DNA from: Leptobrachium leishanense
Taxonomy: Eukaryota > Chordata > Amphibia > Anura > Megophryidae
DNA: 64,000 nucleotides
Assembly (NCBI GenBank): GCA_009667805.1
Contig: CM019067.1
Coordinates: 62,540,637 to 62,604,636 of the forward strand
Direction of reading: 5' to 3'
Each line of letters starts with the position of its first letter. Position 1 is the first letter of the stretch. The notes under the pieces are model-generated. The model saw nothing but the letters and a program-made list of their open reading frames with translations. It ran no database searches and was not told the DNA's origin. Shown here one piece after another: positions 45,083-56,263 of this stretch. The translations under genes and the position numbers were made by a program.

Positions 45083-45720
45083 GGAAATTTGGATTACTGC
45101 CATGATTCTGGATCTCGCTGGATCTCGGTATTGCTGCACTTTTTTGAGAGTGGTGCTCCAGTGCAGCAGTTTCTCTGCGTGATGTTGTATGGTCACCATG
45201 GTTGATGGGAGTTCCAGTGGTGTATACCTTTTAGTCTGTACATTGGCTGGAGATTCTTCAAAACACAATTACTATAGATCATATTACTTTGCTTCACCAA
45301 AGAACAACCAGTTATTGTTTTGATTTTTTTCCCGTGGCCACTTTTATAGCAATTAACATTTTTGTGAATTATTGAATTTTATGTTTTTTTGTTTTGGAGA
45401 CGTTTGTTAAAGTGGCTTTCTAAAGATCACGCTTCAATAACAATGTTGGTATCATAGGCAAAAGCACTGGATATTCTTACCTCTAATGCTGAAATCTCCT
45501 CCTGCTCTTCTAGTGACCTTCAGAGATTAAGCACTTCAATTTGTCAGTGTCGTTCTCCCATTAAACATAAAAATTACATGATCGAGAAGTGCATCAGGCA
45601 CATCATGTTCTTTTCAGGCAGCATTAGCAAAATCAATGCATTTCTTTGTTTTCTAGGTAGTGGATTTTTCCACAAACTAAAAGTCCTCATTCATCTGTTT
45701 GTATGGTATCCCGTCATAAT
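45083..45720. other. Intron 3, unassigned
   Basis: Nothing recognised; ends with the hAT target site GTCATAAT. Confidence 0.4.
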
Positions 45721-46305
45721 TAGGGATGAGCTGTTCAGTTCGATCTGTTCGGAGTTCACATCGAACATCGGCCGTTCGACAGTTCGTGAACTTCGAACTT
45801 TTTGGGACGTTCGCCAAAAGTTCGGACTTGTTTTTTGAAAAAAAAGTATAAAAAATCTAGAAATAAAGAGACTCTTTACTGCAGAATATTCTAAGCAACG
45901 GTTTATTAGATATTGAATTAAAACGGGAATATTTTTAACATTGAAGCCTATGGGATAAAACATTCTTGTTACTAAAACATCAGGCAGACATGGCCCTCTA
46001 ATCAGGCACTGTAGAGGGCAGCCTGCCGGGGCCTCCCAAGGATCCCCTTGAGGAGCATGCAGCCCCCGGATGACAGAGCTGTGACTGTGCGGGCTAGCCG
46101 TCCGGGTGCATGTGGCAGAGACAGGCAGCACAGGGAGGGAGCCACTGCACCTGTGGCCACGACAGACCCCCCCCCCACAACCAGGATCCAGGGAGCCCCC
46201 ACTGACCACCAGGCTAAGGTAAGGCAACACATTTCTAAAAATAATTAAATCTGAGGACAGTTTTAAATGTCTCCCGGAACATAAAATAAAACTTTTTTTT
46301 TCTTT

Positions 46306-46362
46306 CTCTACCTGGCTGAATGTATTTAATTATATATATTAGATACATTCAGCCAGGTAGAG
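46306..46362. repeat. Hairpin, 23-bp arms
   Basis: CTCTACCTGGCTGAATGTAT and its mirror around an AT-only loop; one mismatch. Possibly a tiny MITE within the hAT element. Confidence 0.8.
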
Positions 46363-46620
46363 GGGGGTGGCATGTGGGCTGCGCGGGGTCTCGGGCAGTG
46401 TTTTTTTTTTTTGTGTGTATATTTTTAGCAAATTTATAGGGGAAGGTAAGGTCAGATATGATTTTATATATATATATAATTTCAATAGCTGAGCACTCCA
46501 GCTTCAATAGTTACAAAGATGCCCGGTGCCTGCCATTCAGCTTAATAGAATGTAGATTTTTGAAAGGATGGTGGCGGCACTCCAGGACTGTAGATCAACT
46601 TATAATTTATTCACTGGCAA

Positions 46621-46659
46621 GTCAACGTTTCAGCCCCAACACAGGGCTTTCCTCAGGAC
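46621..46659 (-). ncRNA. Hammerhead-ribozyme-like core 3
   Basis: Minus strand: GTC CTGAGGA, helix II AGCCC/GGGCT (one extra A, loop TGTGTTG), GAAAC, GT, U at the cleavage position, then GAC pairing with GTC as helix I. ACGT is self-complementary, as needed for a dimeric helix III. Followed by AATAAA and GGAGTGCCGCCACC. This is the most complete of the three motifs. Confidence 0.6.
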
Positions 46660-46798
46660 ATAGAAAACACAACAAAAAATCACAAACAACTTATAGACGC
46701 CACAGTACTTACCCCTCCCCTCAAACGGCGTTCTCACCCACACAGTGCGCATGCGCCGACTCCCGACATGGCGGGATGACGTGACTTGCGTGTAACCC

Positions 46799-47003
46799 TA
46801 GCAACCAGGGACGCATAGTCGCTCCCATGCACTACAGTGACTGAAGAGAAAAAAAAAACCTGGAAACTATTCTGTTGAAAGTGTTTTGAATTTCGATATT
46901 ATGCAATCATCCATTGCCGCCTTTTGCTCTTGCTTTTAATGTTTATTTTTTTTCTCTTCAGTCACTGTGGTGCATGGGAGCAACTATGCGTCCCTGGTTG
47001 CTA
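46799..47003. repeat. Foldback with about 58-bp arms
   Basis: TAGCAACCAGGGACGCATAG to an A run at 46858, mirrored at 46946-47003, around a 90-base loop. Few mismatches. Probably a hairpin MITE inside the hAT element. Confidence 0.8.
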
Positions 47004-47114
47004 CATTTCTTCTGGAGGGATCAGCCAAATTGGGGGGGGCGCATTTAGTTGAGATTGTCCACATGCCACCCCCCCATGTGCGTATGTGTATATATGGTCT
47101 GAGGTCTGTGGGTG

Positions 47115-47144
47115 GGTGATATATATATATATATATATATATCT
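47115..47144. repeat. (AT)n microsatellite
   Basis: Simple AT repeat of about 24 bases. Confidence 0.9.
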
Positions 47145-48628
47145 GCGTGTTGATATATACGTATATGTCTGTGTGTGGTATCAATGCATCCCTACTCTAT
47201 ACACAGCTCTCCGTGTCCCTATAATATATATGATCAGGGGGTTACCTTTTTTTATATTTTAATACTATTCCTATTAAATTAACAGTAATTTTGTATGTAT
47301 TTTATTCAGTAGAAACTTTTTTTGCCTATATAACATGTGCTTTGTGAAAATTAAACGGTTTTGTGTGAACATTTTAATTAGTTAGTGGATTCCTGTCCAG
47401 TGCGGTGAGAAGCAAACGTAATGCAGTGTAGACACGCTGCAAGGCGGAGCGGAGTGAAGTCAAGCCTGCAAAATGTTTGCTTCGCTACGCCGTGCATTGC
47501 TACACGTTCAGTGTGTCTCAGCCTTTATTCCCGCATCGCTAGCTTACCGAATCAGTTTGTATACTTGTTACTGACCCTGCTTGTTCTGAAGACCCGATCT
47601 GTTGCTGACTTTGCCTGTCATTTGACTATTCTCTCTGTGTATTCCCTGCCTGTTCTGTTTGCTTCCTGTTGCTACTGGTGTGTGCCGATTCTCACCATAT
47701 ACAGTAGCGCAGTACAAGTGCCTAAACATTGCTGACCCGGTTTTGTTATAGCTGCTGATGTAACTGAATAGGTCGGGGATCTCTTCTGCATTACCAAAAC
47801 CTCCACCACTGCACTCTTCCACAATACCTCAGAGGGGTTACGGTGTGAAGGCACTTGCTGCCACCAAAGGCACAATATTTGGGTGCACTGCCACTGACGC
47901 CTATACCAGATTCATATCATTTTAATATTGGACCGCAGGGTCCACCACTGCACTCTTCCACAATACCACAGAGGGGTTACAGTGTGACGGCACTGTTGCC
48001 GACACTAAAGGTCCAATTTTAAAGCACCTATTGTTACTTTCATCCAAAGCCTGCATAAGTTTCACCATAATTTAGCCAAAAAATCACTAAACTTGTTTTG
48101 CATGTCTTTTCATACAGGCTGCAGCCCCAAGCAGTTGTTTATGAATAGATTAAAGGAAAACCATTTACCGTCATTTGAAATGCCAATTTTTTGTTTTTAA
48201 ATGTTTCTATACATCCTAGAAATCCGCCACTTCACGCGCAGGTTATGGGACCTCCTAGGCACGATATTTGAAGGAATTTTTTGTTTTTATTCTTAACCTT
48301 TATTTCATTGAAAACTCACTGTTCCTTTAAAAACATTTTTTTTTTACTTTTTGTCCTTGTTTCCTGTCCCCCAGGGCACTACCCAGACCCCCCATACACC
48401 TTTTATGGCAAATATCTTGCATATATGCCCTCTTGGAGGGCACTCTAAAAATCGAACTTGCGAGTCCCATTGACTTGCATTGAGTTCGGATCGTGTTCGA
48501 ACTCGAACTTTTGAAATTGTTCGAGTTCGAATACGAACCAAACACGGGGGTGTTCGGCTCATCACTAGTCATAATCGCAACATGTAGAGCAAAGTGTCGA
48601 CACTCTCTTATATACACTAAAAAGACAT

Positions 48629-48790
48629 AAGGAGTTATACAAAGAGCACTGACATTTCAGGTGCTCTTTCGTTCAGCACACTTCGTTGCAGTTCGGCAAC
48701 TCACGTTCGGCAACTCACGTTCACCGACTCGGCGGTGAATTTACTATTCACTGCAGGGTCCCCGAAGTGCGCAAACTTGAAGCTGCTGTA
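48629..48790 (+). mobile_element. CAGGGTTATTC-family MITE fragment
   Basis: Starts AGGAGTTATACAAAGAGCAC and has TTCACTGCAGGGTCCCCGAA, as near 36150 and 40920. Left end only. Confidence 0.55.
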
Positions 48791-49018
48791 GACAGTCGAT
48801 CGGACCGCTGTAAGCAAGTGCTAAAAAGCACTAATACTGATACGCTAATGATTTTTTTTAAGTTGTTAGGCCTTGTTCACACCAAATGCAGAGCAGATCT
48901 GCTCAGGTTTCTGCACACGCACACTAGTCTTTTAGCCGCCTTTTTGATAAGGAGGAGTGGTGGTGGGAAGGGGGGTGGATGTAATACTGCATTTGAGGAA
49001 CTTCTAGTATATTATCAA

Positions 49019-49210
49019 CTAAGGATGCACCGATAACAATCCTAGTATCGGTATTGGTGCCGATACCGGGTCCTGCACGAGTACTTGGTACTCATGCAGG
49101 TGCCCCCGATACATCCACCGATACCGGAAGCCAGCGCTGGCTTTCCGGCCGGTGTCTGACGGGCAGGCACGGCTGGCAGAGTGCTCTAACGGCACTCTGC
49201 CAGGCCCCAT
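49019..49210. mobile_element. Possible hAT fragment (TAAGGATGCACCGATA end)
   Basis: TAAGGATGCACCGATA resembles a widespread hAT terminus, followed by CGATACCGG-rich text and several small palindromes. No matching right end. Confidence 0.35.
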
Positions 49211-49228
49211 CCTGGTGGATTAGTCTGT

Positions 49229-49386
49229 TCGAGCAGCCACCTTCCCATTCCTAGTCATCTGGAGAGCAGAGGAAACCAGGGAACATGTAGATTCAGACTA
49301 ACTGTAAAAATTGAATTGTAGGGCAATAGAAATCAATGTGGGGAAGAGTATATAATGGGACTTCTTCAGAGCATTGCTAATAATGA
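49229..49386. repeat. Right arm of a 150-bp inverted repeat (partner 44934-45082)
   Basis: Reverse complement of 44934-45082 with some substitutions; similarity stops at CCACCTTCCCAT on one side and ATAATGAC on the other. Confidence 0.75.
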
Positions 49387-49809
49387 CAGCCTTCTTCCTA
49401 TTGTATTCTTGTATTGAAAATGCCTGCTGTCATTCAGCTCAGGGCACTCATCCACCATACTAATGAATTTATCTGGGTCACAAAACTTGTCCACCATTGT
49501 TCCTTTGGTCTCCAGATCACAAGGTCACCTTTTTCCACAGACAGGTGACCAAGAAAGATTAGGTCATGACAGATGACCATAGAGTTTTTTTCTTTATGGT
49601 TAGTTTTTTTGCATTGGATTGCATTGCGTTGCGTTTTTGACGCATTTTTGATGTTTCCAGAGCAGGTAAAAAAGGAGAGGATGGAGAGAAACAGTGAAAA
49701 GATTGGAAGACGAGCGGAGTGAATGGAGTAAAAAGTGCAGGGAAGGGTGGAGAGAAGAGAGCAAAGATGGAGAGAAGGATGGAGAGCATCAGAGAAAGGT
49801 AGAGCGAGG
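49387..49809. other. Intron 3, unassigned
   Basis: Contains a GGAGAGAA-rich stretch (49675-49800). A 156-codon minus frame here is without domain. Confidence 0.4.
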
Positions 49810-49994
49810 CAGGCCTGTTCACTAAAGGTGAAACTCAGGAGAATTGGCAGAAGTGAAAATTCCAGGTCACACTCACAATAGACAAACCAGAAAAATTCTC
49901 CCATTTATCTCGCTTTCCAAATCGGCTGTTTGGTTTTTAGATTGTTCGCTTCTCCTGCCAATTCTCCTGAGTTTGAAATTATTGACTAGACCTG
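49810..49994. mobile_element. Hairpin MITE related to 32703-32884
   Basis: Ends CAGGCCTGTTCACTAAAGG and TTGACTAGACCTG; inner arms CTCAGGAGAATTGGCAGAAG and its mirror. One of the TCTCCCATTTATCTC family. Confidence 0.7.
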
Positions 49995-50115
49995 AAGGAG
50001 TGAAAGTTCCCTTGGACAAGGTCTTCTAATTCTACTGTGTCATCTTTATCTCCTTGTCCACTTATCTTGTGCAGCGCTACGGAATCTTCTGGCACTTTAC
50101 AAATAATTATTTGCA
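49995..50115 (+). mobile_element. L2-like LINE tail fragment
   Basis: TTGTGCAGCGCTACGGAATC and CACTTTACAAATAATTA match L2-type 3' ends. Confidence 0.55.
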
Positions 50116-50699
50116 GAAAAGGAGATAAAGATTGAGGGGAAAAAAAAATAAGAGTTTTCCTCGCATGCATTTCTCACTTCTTTTTCCCCTGCAAGTACAG
50201 ATTAACAGCGTGCAGGAGGATGGAGGGGAGCCATTACGGTGTTGATGCTGCAGTGTGCCTCAGTATGCAGCGATGTGGACTGCAGGAGCATAAGGCCTCC
50301 GGAAACAGCCATATAAAATCACTGTTCACATTCTTACTGGCTGTATCTGCTCTGTATGTCTGCAGTGACCCTTGACAGAGCCGGTTCTGTGTACAGCAGA
50401 GCTATTTAATGTCAGTCCACTTTACCTCCAATGCAACCAGCCCACTCTTGCTCAATCTTACTGTGTCTCTTTCTCCAGACAGCAATCAGATCATCCTCAC
50501 ACTCACAGGCCTCCTTTTTCACTGTGCAGTCCCCCCCCACTCAGTCCCGGTCCTAAATGTCAGCTTTCCTTTCCAGCTGTTCCACTTCTCTCTCTAATTA
50601 CTCTTACTAAGCCCAAGCTTCTGGTCCTTCCCATGCAATCCCTGCTATATTCTTTCTGGCCACCAGCTCTACCTTCCCTCTGCTCACATTTGTTTCACA
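50116..50699. other. Intron 3, unassigned
   Basis: Pyrimidine-rich plus strand from about 50430 to 50700, perhaps the older 5' part of the L2-like element that ends at 50895. No exon. Confidence 0.4.
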
Positions 50700-51010
50700 T
50701 AGCCCCGTCCCTTAGATTGTAAACTCCACAGGATGCCTGGCTCAGCTTTTGTATAAAGTGCTGAATTAACAGGACAATTATCCTATGGGCAGGACCATCT
50801 CCACCCTATATATCATTATTTTATTATGTCTCATGTTAGTGATTCCCCGTTGTAAAGTGCTTCAGAATCTGTTGACGCTATATAAATACTTTAACTGTAC
50901 TGCTTGCCTGTATTTCCCTTAATTTATTTTCTGTCCCCTCCCCCATTTTTATGTTGCCTTTGTAAAATATGCTGCCTTTACAAAAATAATTATTATTATT
51001 ATTACAAATA
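50700..51010 (+). mobile_element. L2-like LINE 3' end
   Basis: TTAGATTGTAAACTCCACAG, GTTGTAAAGTGCTTCAGAAT, CTGTTGACGCTATATAAATA, with a further diverged piece ending in an ATT microsatellite (50985-51010). Confidence 0.65.
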
Positions 51011-51555
51011 TAATAATGTTAAACAGGAAAAGCCGTGCATCAAGCCATTGCTAGATTGCTAGTTATTAAATCGCCCTTGGCAAACCTTTTCAATATTTAT
51101 TTATTTATTTTTGCATACAGCTATCAGCACTTACAGCGTTATTGATATGTTTGTTTCAGTTGGCGAAGAATGAGAGCAGCTTGTTAAATGTTTATTTCTA
51201 GCAAGAAGGAAGAGTGTAGAATAGTATTTAGTGGCCGAAGGTCCTTTTCAATGCTCAGTAAATATTTATGTAAAATCAGTAAAATGCCATCGGCAATGCT
51301 TTGCAATGTTTAATGCCATGGTGGAATAACCCAATTTTTATTTTACAATTTTTGTGCAATCAAGCCCTTGAAATGTAACACCGAAGAATTGATTGGATCT
51401 TCCTTTATAGTAGTTAAACATATCTTGCAATCATGAATATAACTGTAACCAGGAGTCAAGTCTTCAAAAAAGAACTGAGAACTCACCAAGATTTCTGTCC
51501 CCCACTTGACACAAACACTCACTCAAATCTGATATTTATGTATATATACGTAGAT
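51011..51555. other. Intron 3, unique-looking
   Basis: Repeat-free to the eye over about 500 bases (51050-51430), a candidate conserved non-coding segment; no motif named. Confidence 0.35.
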
Positions 51556-51736
51556 CAGTGTTTCCCAAACCTGTCCTCGGGACCCTCTACCAGGCCAGAT
51601 TTTGCAGATCACCTTGGGGAAATGCAGACTGAATCCTGCAATCACTGAGAAGCAAATCATATCACCTGTGCTGTGCTTCAGATAGCTGCAAACCTGGCGA
51701 GGCGAAGGGTCCTGAAGTCAGGTTTGGGAAACACTG
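51556..51736. mobile_element. hAT MITE (CAGTGTTTCCCAA family), copy 2
   Basis: Ends CAGTGTTTCCCAAACCTG and CAGGTTTGGGAAACACTG, flanked by ACGTAGAT and ACATAGAT (7 of 8). Body as in 21162. Confidence 0.9.
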
Positions 51737-52016
51737 ACATAGATTTTAGCCAAAATATAAGATATATCCTATATTTATTGTGACTTGGCAGGAAAAATGT
51801 GATTTACACCTGAATACAAGCTTTATAGTGAGTGGGACCAATGGGAACTCAGTTCCCTCTGCAAAAATAGTGGAGGATCTGTTCCCATGCTTTCTCCTTC
51901 GACGTGACTACTGACTGTAACTTGCTTTGACTATGTCATGTATTTAGAATCCTATACAAATGCCTCCATAATCCATTATTGAACATGCTCAAAAAAACCT
52001 GCTAATGTGATGTGGT
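51737..52016. other. Intron 3, unassigned
   Basis: Nothing recognised. Confidence 0.4.
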
Positions 52017-52020
52017 TTAA

Positions 52021-52449
52021 CCCCTTCACTACCAAGTAATTTTACAAAAATCCAGTGTCAGGTATCAGTGTTTTTTTGGAAAATAAATTTTCAATTAATT
52101 ATACAGTAATAGATATTTGGGAATATTCCCAATGTATTTCTTACTGTAATAAACTATTTAGCAGGCAGATGTTGCCATCTACTGGCCAAATAGAGTTACT
52201 GCAGTTACAACTGCATTTCAAGGCTCCATGCATCAGCTGCTGAACATCCAAAAAGGACATTTTAACCAGTTTTAGCACCTTTGGCATTATGCCTACAGAA
52301 CTATAACTTTGAGGGCACCTTCTGCTTCCAAAAGCAAACTAATGTAATTTGCAATCATACAGTATAGCCCAGATTGAGTTACACGATCTCAGGATGCTGT
52401 CTCTACCACTGTTGAGCGTGTATTATACATGCTCATGGCAGTGAAGGAG
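52021..52449. mobile_element. TTAA MITE, family CCCCTTCACTACC, copy 3
   Basis: TTAA at 52017-52020 and 52450-52453. Ends CCCCTTCACTACCAAGTAAT and, in mirror, CTCCTTCACTGCCATGAGC. Contains GTTGCCATCTACTGGCC and GGCATTATGCC. Confidence 0.85.
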
Positions 52450-52569
52450 TTAAAGCTTACGTAACCTAACTATGAACTGAAAGTTAAATTGCAAAATAAT
52501 AAAGCAAAAATAGCAAGGTTAAAAACCAAAAGCTTCAAACTCAAGCCCACTTGCAGATGTATCTATTAA

Positions 52570-52965
52570 CTCCCTTGGCGGTGTTCCTGAGTGTGGCTCG
52601 GGGTTAACTTTCAGTGCTGAAAGCGGTATCCCTGAGCCACACTCGGGCTGTATACATACCTGTCCGGAGCTCCCTCGCTGACCCCGCAATCGCAGTCTCC
52701 TCCGGCAATTGCGGCATTTTGCTTCCTGGTTCCCTTCTCATGAGAAGGGAACCAGGAAGTGTGACGTTGCGATAGTCCTGAGGAGACAGCGGGGGACAGC
52801 GAGGGAGCGCAGGGACAGGTAATGTATTCATCCCTGAGTGTGGCTTGGGGATATAGCTTTCAGCACTGAAAGTTAACCCAGAGCCGCACTAATACCTCTA
52901 GGGGGCTGAAAATAGATTGTAACGATTCTGACATAGAAATTATCAGAATCGTAACGCCAGGGAGG
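52570..52965. mobile_element. TTAA MITE (CTCCCTTGGCGGT family)
   Basis: TTAA at 52566-52569 and 52966-52969. Ends CTCCCTTGGCGGT and, in mirror, CCTCCCTGGCGTTACGATTC. Inner palindromes TTCCTGGTTCCCTTCTCATG with its mirror (52724-52760) and AACGATTCTGA/TCAGAATCGT. Piggybac-like by its target. Confidence 0.85.
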
Positions 52966-53154
52966 TTAATTATTTCAATTACTTTCTTTCATCTAAAAGT
53001 TAAAATCTGTCAAGTACACAGGGTTTAAATGTGGGTTGTCATGTCAAAGGCAAGACATGAGTCTTGCTTTTTATATGTAGGTGTTGAAATATGCAAAATA
53101 TGAGATAAGGAAATGCCGACATGGTCGAAATTACGCTTTTTTTAACTCCACAGT

Positions 53155-53329
53155 TGAACATTTAAAATGGTGTCCTCAGATACCTGTAACAGGCCAGGTT
53201 TTAAGGATCCCCTTGGGGAAATGCAGTCTGATTCCTGCAATCACTGAGCAACAAATCATATCACTTGTGCTGTGCTTCACATATCTGCAAACCTGACCTG
53301 TTAGGGGGACCTGAGGAGAAAGGGTTGGG
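53155..53329. mobile_element. hAT MITE (CAGTGTTTCCCAA family), copy 3, left end lost
   Basis: Shares CTGATTCCTGCAATCACTGA and CTGTGCTTCACATATCTGCA with copies 1 and 2 and ends GGGTTGGGAAA. The left terminus is replaced by other sequence. Confidence 0.7.
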
Positions 53330-53748
53330 AAAGAAGTTTTTAATGCAAGTGGAACCCACTTACAAAACTTGTGGTTAGGGATCAGCAAATTGTCTTTAGG
53401 TATTTCCTTTTTGTTTAAACCCTTTCTATACTATGGCACGCGGCTGCCTTTGGAATTTATTCCTTTATTTACTCTTGTCTATTCGCATGTGGCAATCAAT
53501 TCGGTTGCAACAAATTGCCTTATTAAGGTATTTGTTTTTCGTTTAAAACATTCTCTATACTGTGATACGCAGTTGCCTATGGAATTTATTCCTTTATCTA
53601 CTCTAACTAACCTATATACGCATTGTGGCAATCAATTTGGTTGCAACATGTTGTCTTGTATAGAATTTGCTCCCTGAATAATATTCTCTGTATTGTGATA
53701 TAAGGTTGCCTTTGGAATCTATCCCTTGACCTATTTTAGTAACCTATA

Positions 53749-55205
53749 CAGTAATACCTTCGATTACGAGCATAATTCGTTCCAGAAGCTTGCTTGAAAT
53801 CCAAAGCGCTCTTAAACCAAAGCAAATTTCTCCATAAGAAATAATGGAAACACTGACGATTGGTTCCAAAACCATTTATTCACATGAAAATAATTACAGT
53901 AATACAAAATACTGTACGATATAAAGGAAAAATGAATCCATAGCAACTGTACAGTAATGTGCAGAGTCTATGATTATATTACGGAGCTCTATAGCAATAA
54001 AACTTACAGTAAAGTACAGTGTCTATGAGCATATCACAGCTCTATAGCAATAAAATTTACAGTAAAGTGCAGTGTCTGAGCATATCTCTATAGCAATAAA
54101 ACTTACAGTAATGTGCAGTGTCTGAGCATATCACAGAGCTCTATAGCAATAAAACTTACAGTAAAGTGCAGTGTCTATGAGCATATCACAGAGCTCTATA
54201 GCAATAAAACTTACAGTAAAGTGCAGTGTCTATGAGTATATTACGGAGCTCTATAGCAATAAAACTTACAGTAAAGTACAGTGTCTATGAGCATATCACA
54301 GCTCTATAGCAATAAAATTTACAGTAAAGTGCAGTGTCTGAGCATATCACAGAGCTCTATAGCAATAAAACTTACAGTAAAGTGCAGTGTCTATGAGCAT
54401 ATCACAGAGCTCTATAGCAATAAAACTTACAGTAATGTGCAGTGTCTATGAGCATATCACAGAGCTCTATAGCAATAAAACTTACAGTAAAGTGCAGTGT
54501 CTATGAGCATATCACAGAGCTCTATAGCAATAAAACTTACAGTAAAGTGCAGTGTCTATGAGTATATTACGGAGCTCTATAGCAATAAAACTTACAGTAA
54601 AGTACAGTGTCTATGAGCATATCACAGCTCTATAGCAATAAAATTTACAGTAAAGTGCAGTGTCTGAGCATATCTCTATAGCAATAAAACTTACAGTAAT
54701 GTGCAGTGTCTGAGCATATCACTGCGATCCATAGCAATAAAATTTACAGCAATGTGCATTGTGTAGGAGGGTAACACAGTGCTCCACCGCAATAAACCTC
54801 ACAGTACTCCAATAAACCTCAGAGCACTGTAATGTGTGCTGTTACACACAGGAGGGACAGAGGACATACTGCCAGTGCCACCTCCTCATCTGTTTACCCA
54901 TTAAGGGGAAACTGAAATGGTAGCCAGAAATAGAGCAGAGGCTAGCAGCACTCCTAATCTCTCTAGCACATACAAATTTACTGTACTTTCTCCTGTACCT
55001 GGTGGTTGGTGTCAGCGAGAGACGCTTGATGACAGGGCTCTTGAGAGATGATGCGAGACCACCCCCACCATTCACACACACTCTGCACATATTTTGCTCG
55101 TAGTGCAAGAAGGCGCTCGTAATCCAAGGCAAAAATTTGTAAAAAGCGTTGCTCGTTATGCAAAATACTCGCACACCAAATTACTCGTAATCCAAGGTAT
55201 CACTG
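53749..55205. mobile_element. pogo/Tigger-like DNA transposon, non-autonomous
   Basis: Ends CAGTAATACCTTCGATTACG and CGTAATCCAAGGTATCACTG, flanked by TA on both sides (53747-53748, 55206-55207). Subterminal AATTCGTTCCAGAAGC and related text. The centre is replaced by a minisatellite; no transposase frame. Confidence 0.8.
53945..54770. repeat. 55-bp minisatellite with higher-order pattern
   Basis: About 14 units of a 55-bp repeat (GAGCTCTATAGCAATAAAAC, TTACAGTAAAGTGCAGTGTC, TATGAGCATATCACA). Short-unit variants occur in the same order at about 54037-54133 and 54623-54720, so blocks of several units have been copied together. Confidence 0.9.
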
Positions 55206-55545
55206 TATATATATGTAACAGTTTGTTCTAGCTGCTACATCAATTTATTCACAAATATAAGGTGTAAATCTCTGATGGAATGCAAGGCTGTATTAGGAAT
55301 TTATTCCTTGACCTAATAAATAAACTTCTATAAGTACCCACAATTAGTTTGTCGTATTGCTATCTACTTAATAATTCCAAGGTGAATACTCAATGAGTTC
55401 TGTAGCAACCATAGAACGATTGTGGTTATGGATCCCATATGAGAACCAGTAGTTCCCTATATGGTTCCTATTGACCATCTACACATCTGAATGTTTGGTA
55501 TTCATGACTATGGGCTATTGTTTATACACCCATTGACCACACGAG

Positions 55546-56263
55546 GGGCCCTATTACATTCCTCACACAAACGTTAATGCATGCGCATTAACGCGAGGGG
55601 TAAAACCCTTTGCGCTGAACGTAGTATTACAATCTCAGCGCAACAAACGCGCCTATACATCTACCGCAGGTGAACCTGCGCAAACCCTGAGCGAGCTTAC
55701 TGTACGTTGCGCGTCATATACTTAACATTGTGAGCGCAAATGCGTTTGTGCGCTGGTACGCAGATGGTATTACAATCTATGCGCAGTTTGTAACGCACAG
55801 CATTTGCGCACATAATTTTAGCAACTCCTAAAAGCTGGAGTTAATGGCAAATTCTATCAACCTGGCCAAACCCAAATACACCAGCCCAAAAAAAAACGCA
55901 GCAAAGTATAGTTACACATTCTACTCATACCAAAGCAATAAAATTGAGAAGTTGTGCGTTTTTTTTTTTTGTTTTATGCAGCATATATGCACAGATTGAC
56001 TTTAACAGGCGCAAAAATTTAACGTGAGACAATTAAGGTTCTTAATTCTGATTGGCTGAATCACGTGAAAAAAATAGTCCGCACACCGATTTCTGCGCGC
56101 AACGTTACTGCGCGCCCATTTTCCGCGCATTATTTTTTGACGGATGAAAATATACACGAGGATTGTAATACCAGCGTTGATTTCCGCGCGTTAACATTTG
56201 ACGCTTTGCGCAAAAATTCACACGTTTGCCGTGCATTTTTCCGTGAAGAATGTAATAGGGCCC
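55546..56263. mobile_element. GGGCCCTATTACATTC-family MITE, copy E (best ends)
   Basis: Ends GGGCCCTATTACATTCCTC and GAAGAATGTAATAGGGCCC, flanked by GAG on both sides (55543-55545, 56264-56266). Interior nearly identical in order to copy B. Confidence 0.9.

Larger units (their letters stand above)
45721..48567. mobile_element. hAT element, 2.85 kb, non-autonomous, with 8-bp target duplication
   Basis: Ends TAGGGATGAGC and GCTCATCACTA, flanked by a perfect GTCATAAT on both sides (45713-45720, 48568-48575). Eight-base duplication with this terminus is typical of hAT elements. Subterminal text is rich in GTTCGAAC-like words at both ends. The inside holds a module shared with the CAGGGTTATTC MITEs (about 45850-45955), two foldbacks, a hammerhead-like motif and a 100-bp spaced duplication of CCACCACTGCACTCTTCCAC (47801 and 47942). 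No transposase frame is recognised. Confidence 0.85.

Noticed and set aside
47801..47990. Tandem gene-like repeat
   Set aside because: Just a spaced duplication of a 60-base non-coding block inside the hAT element.
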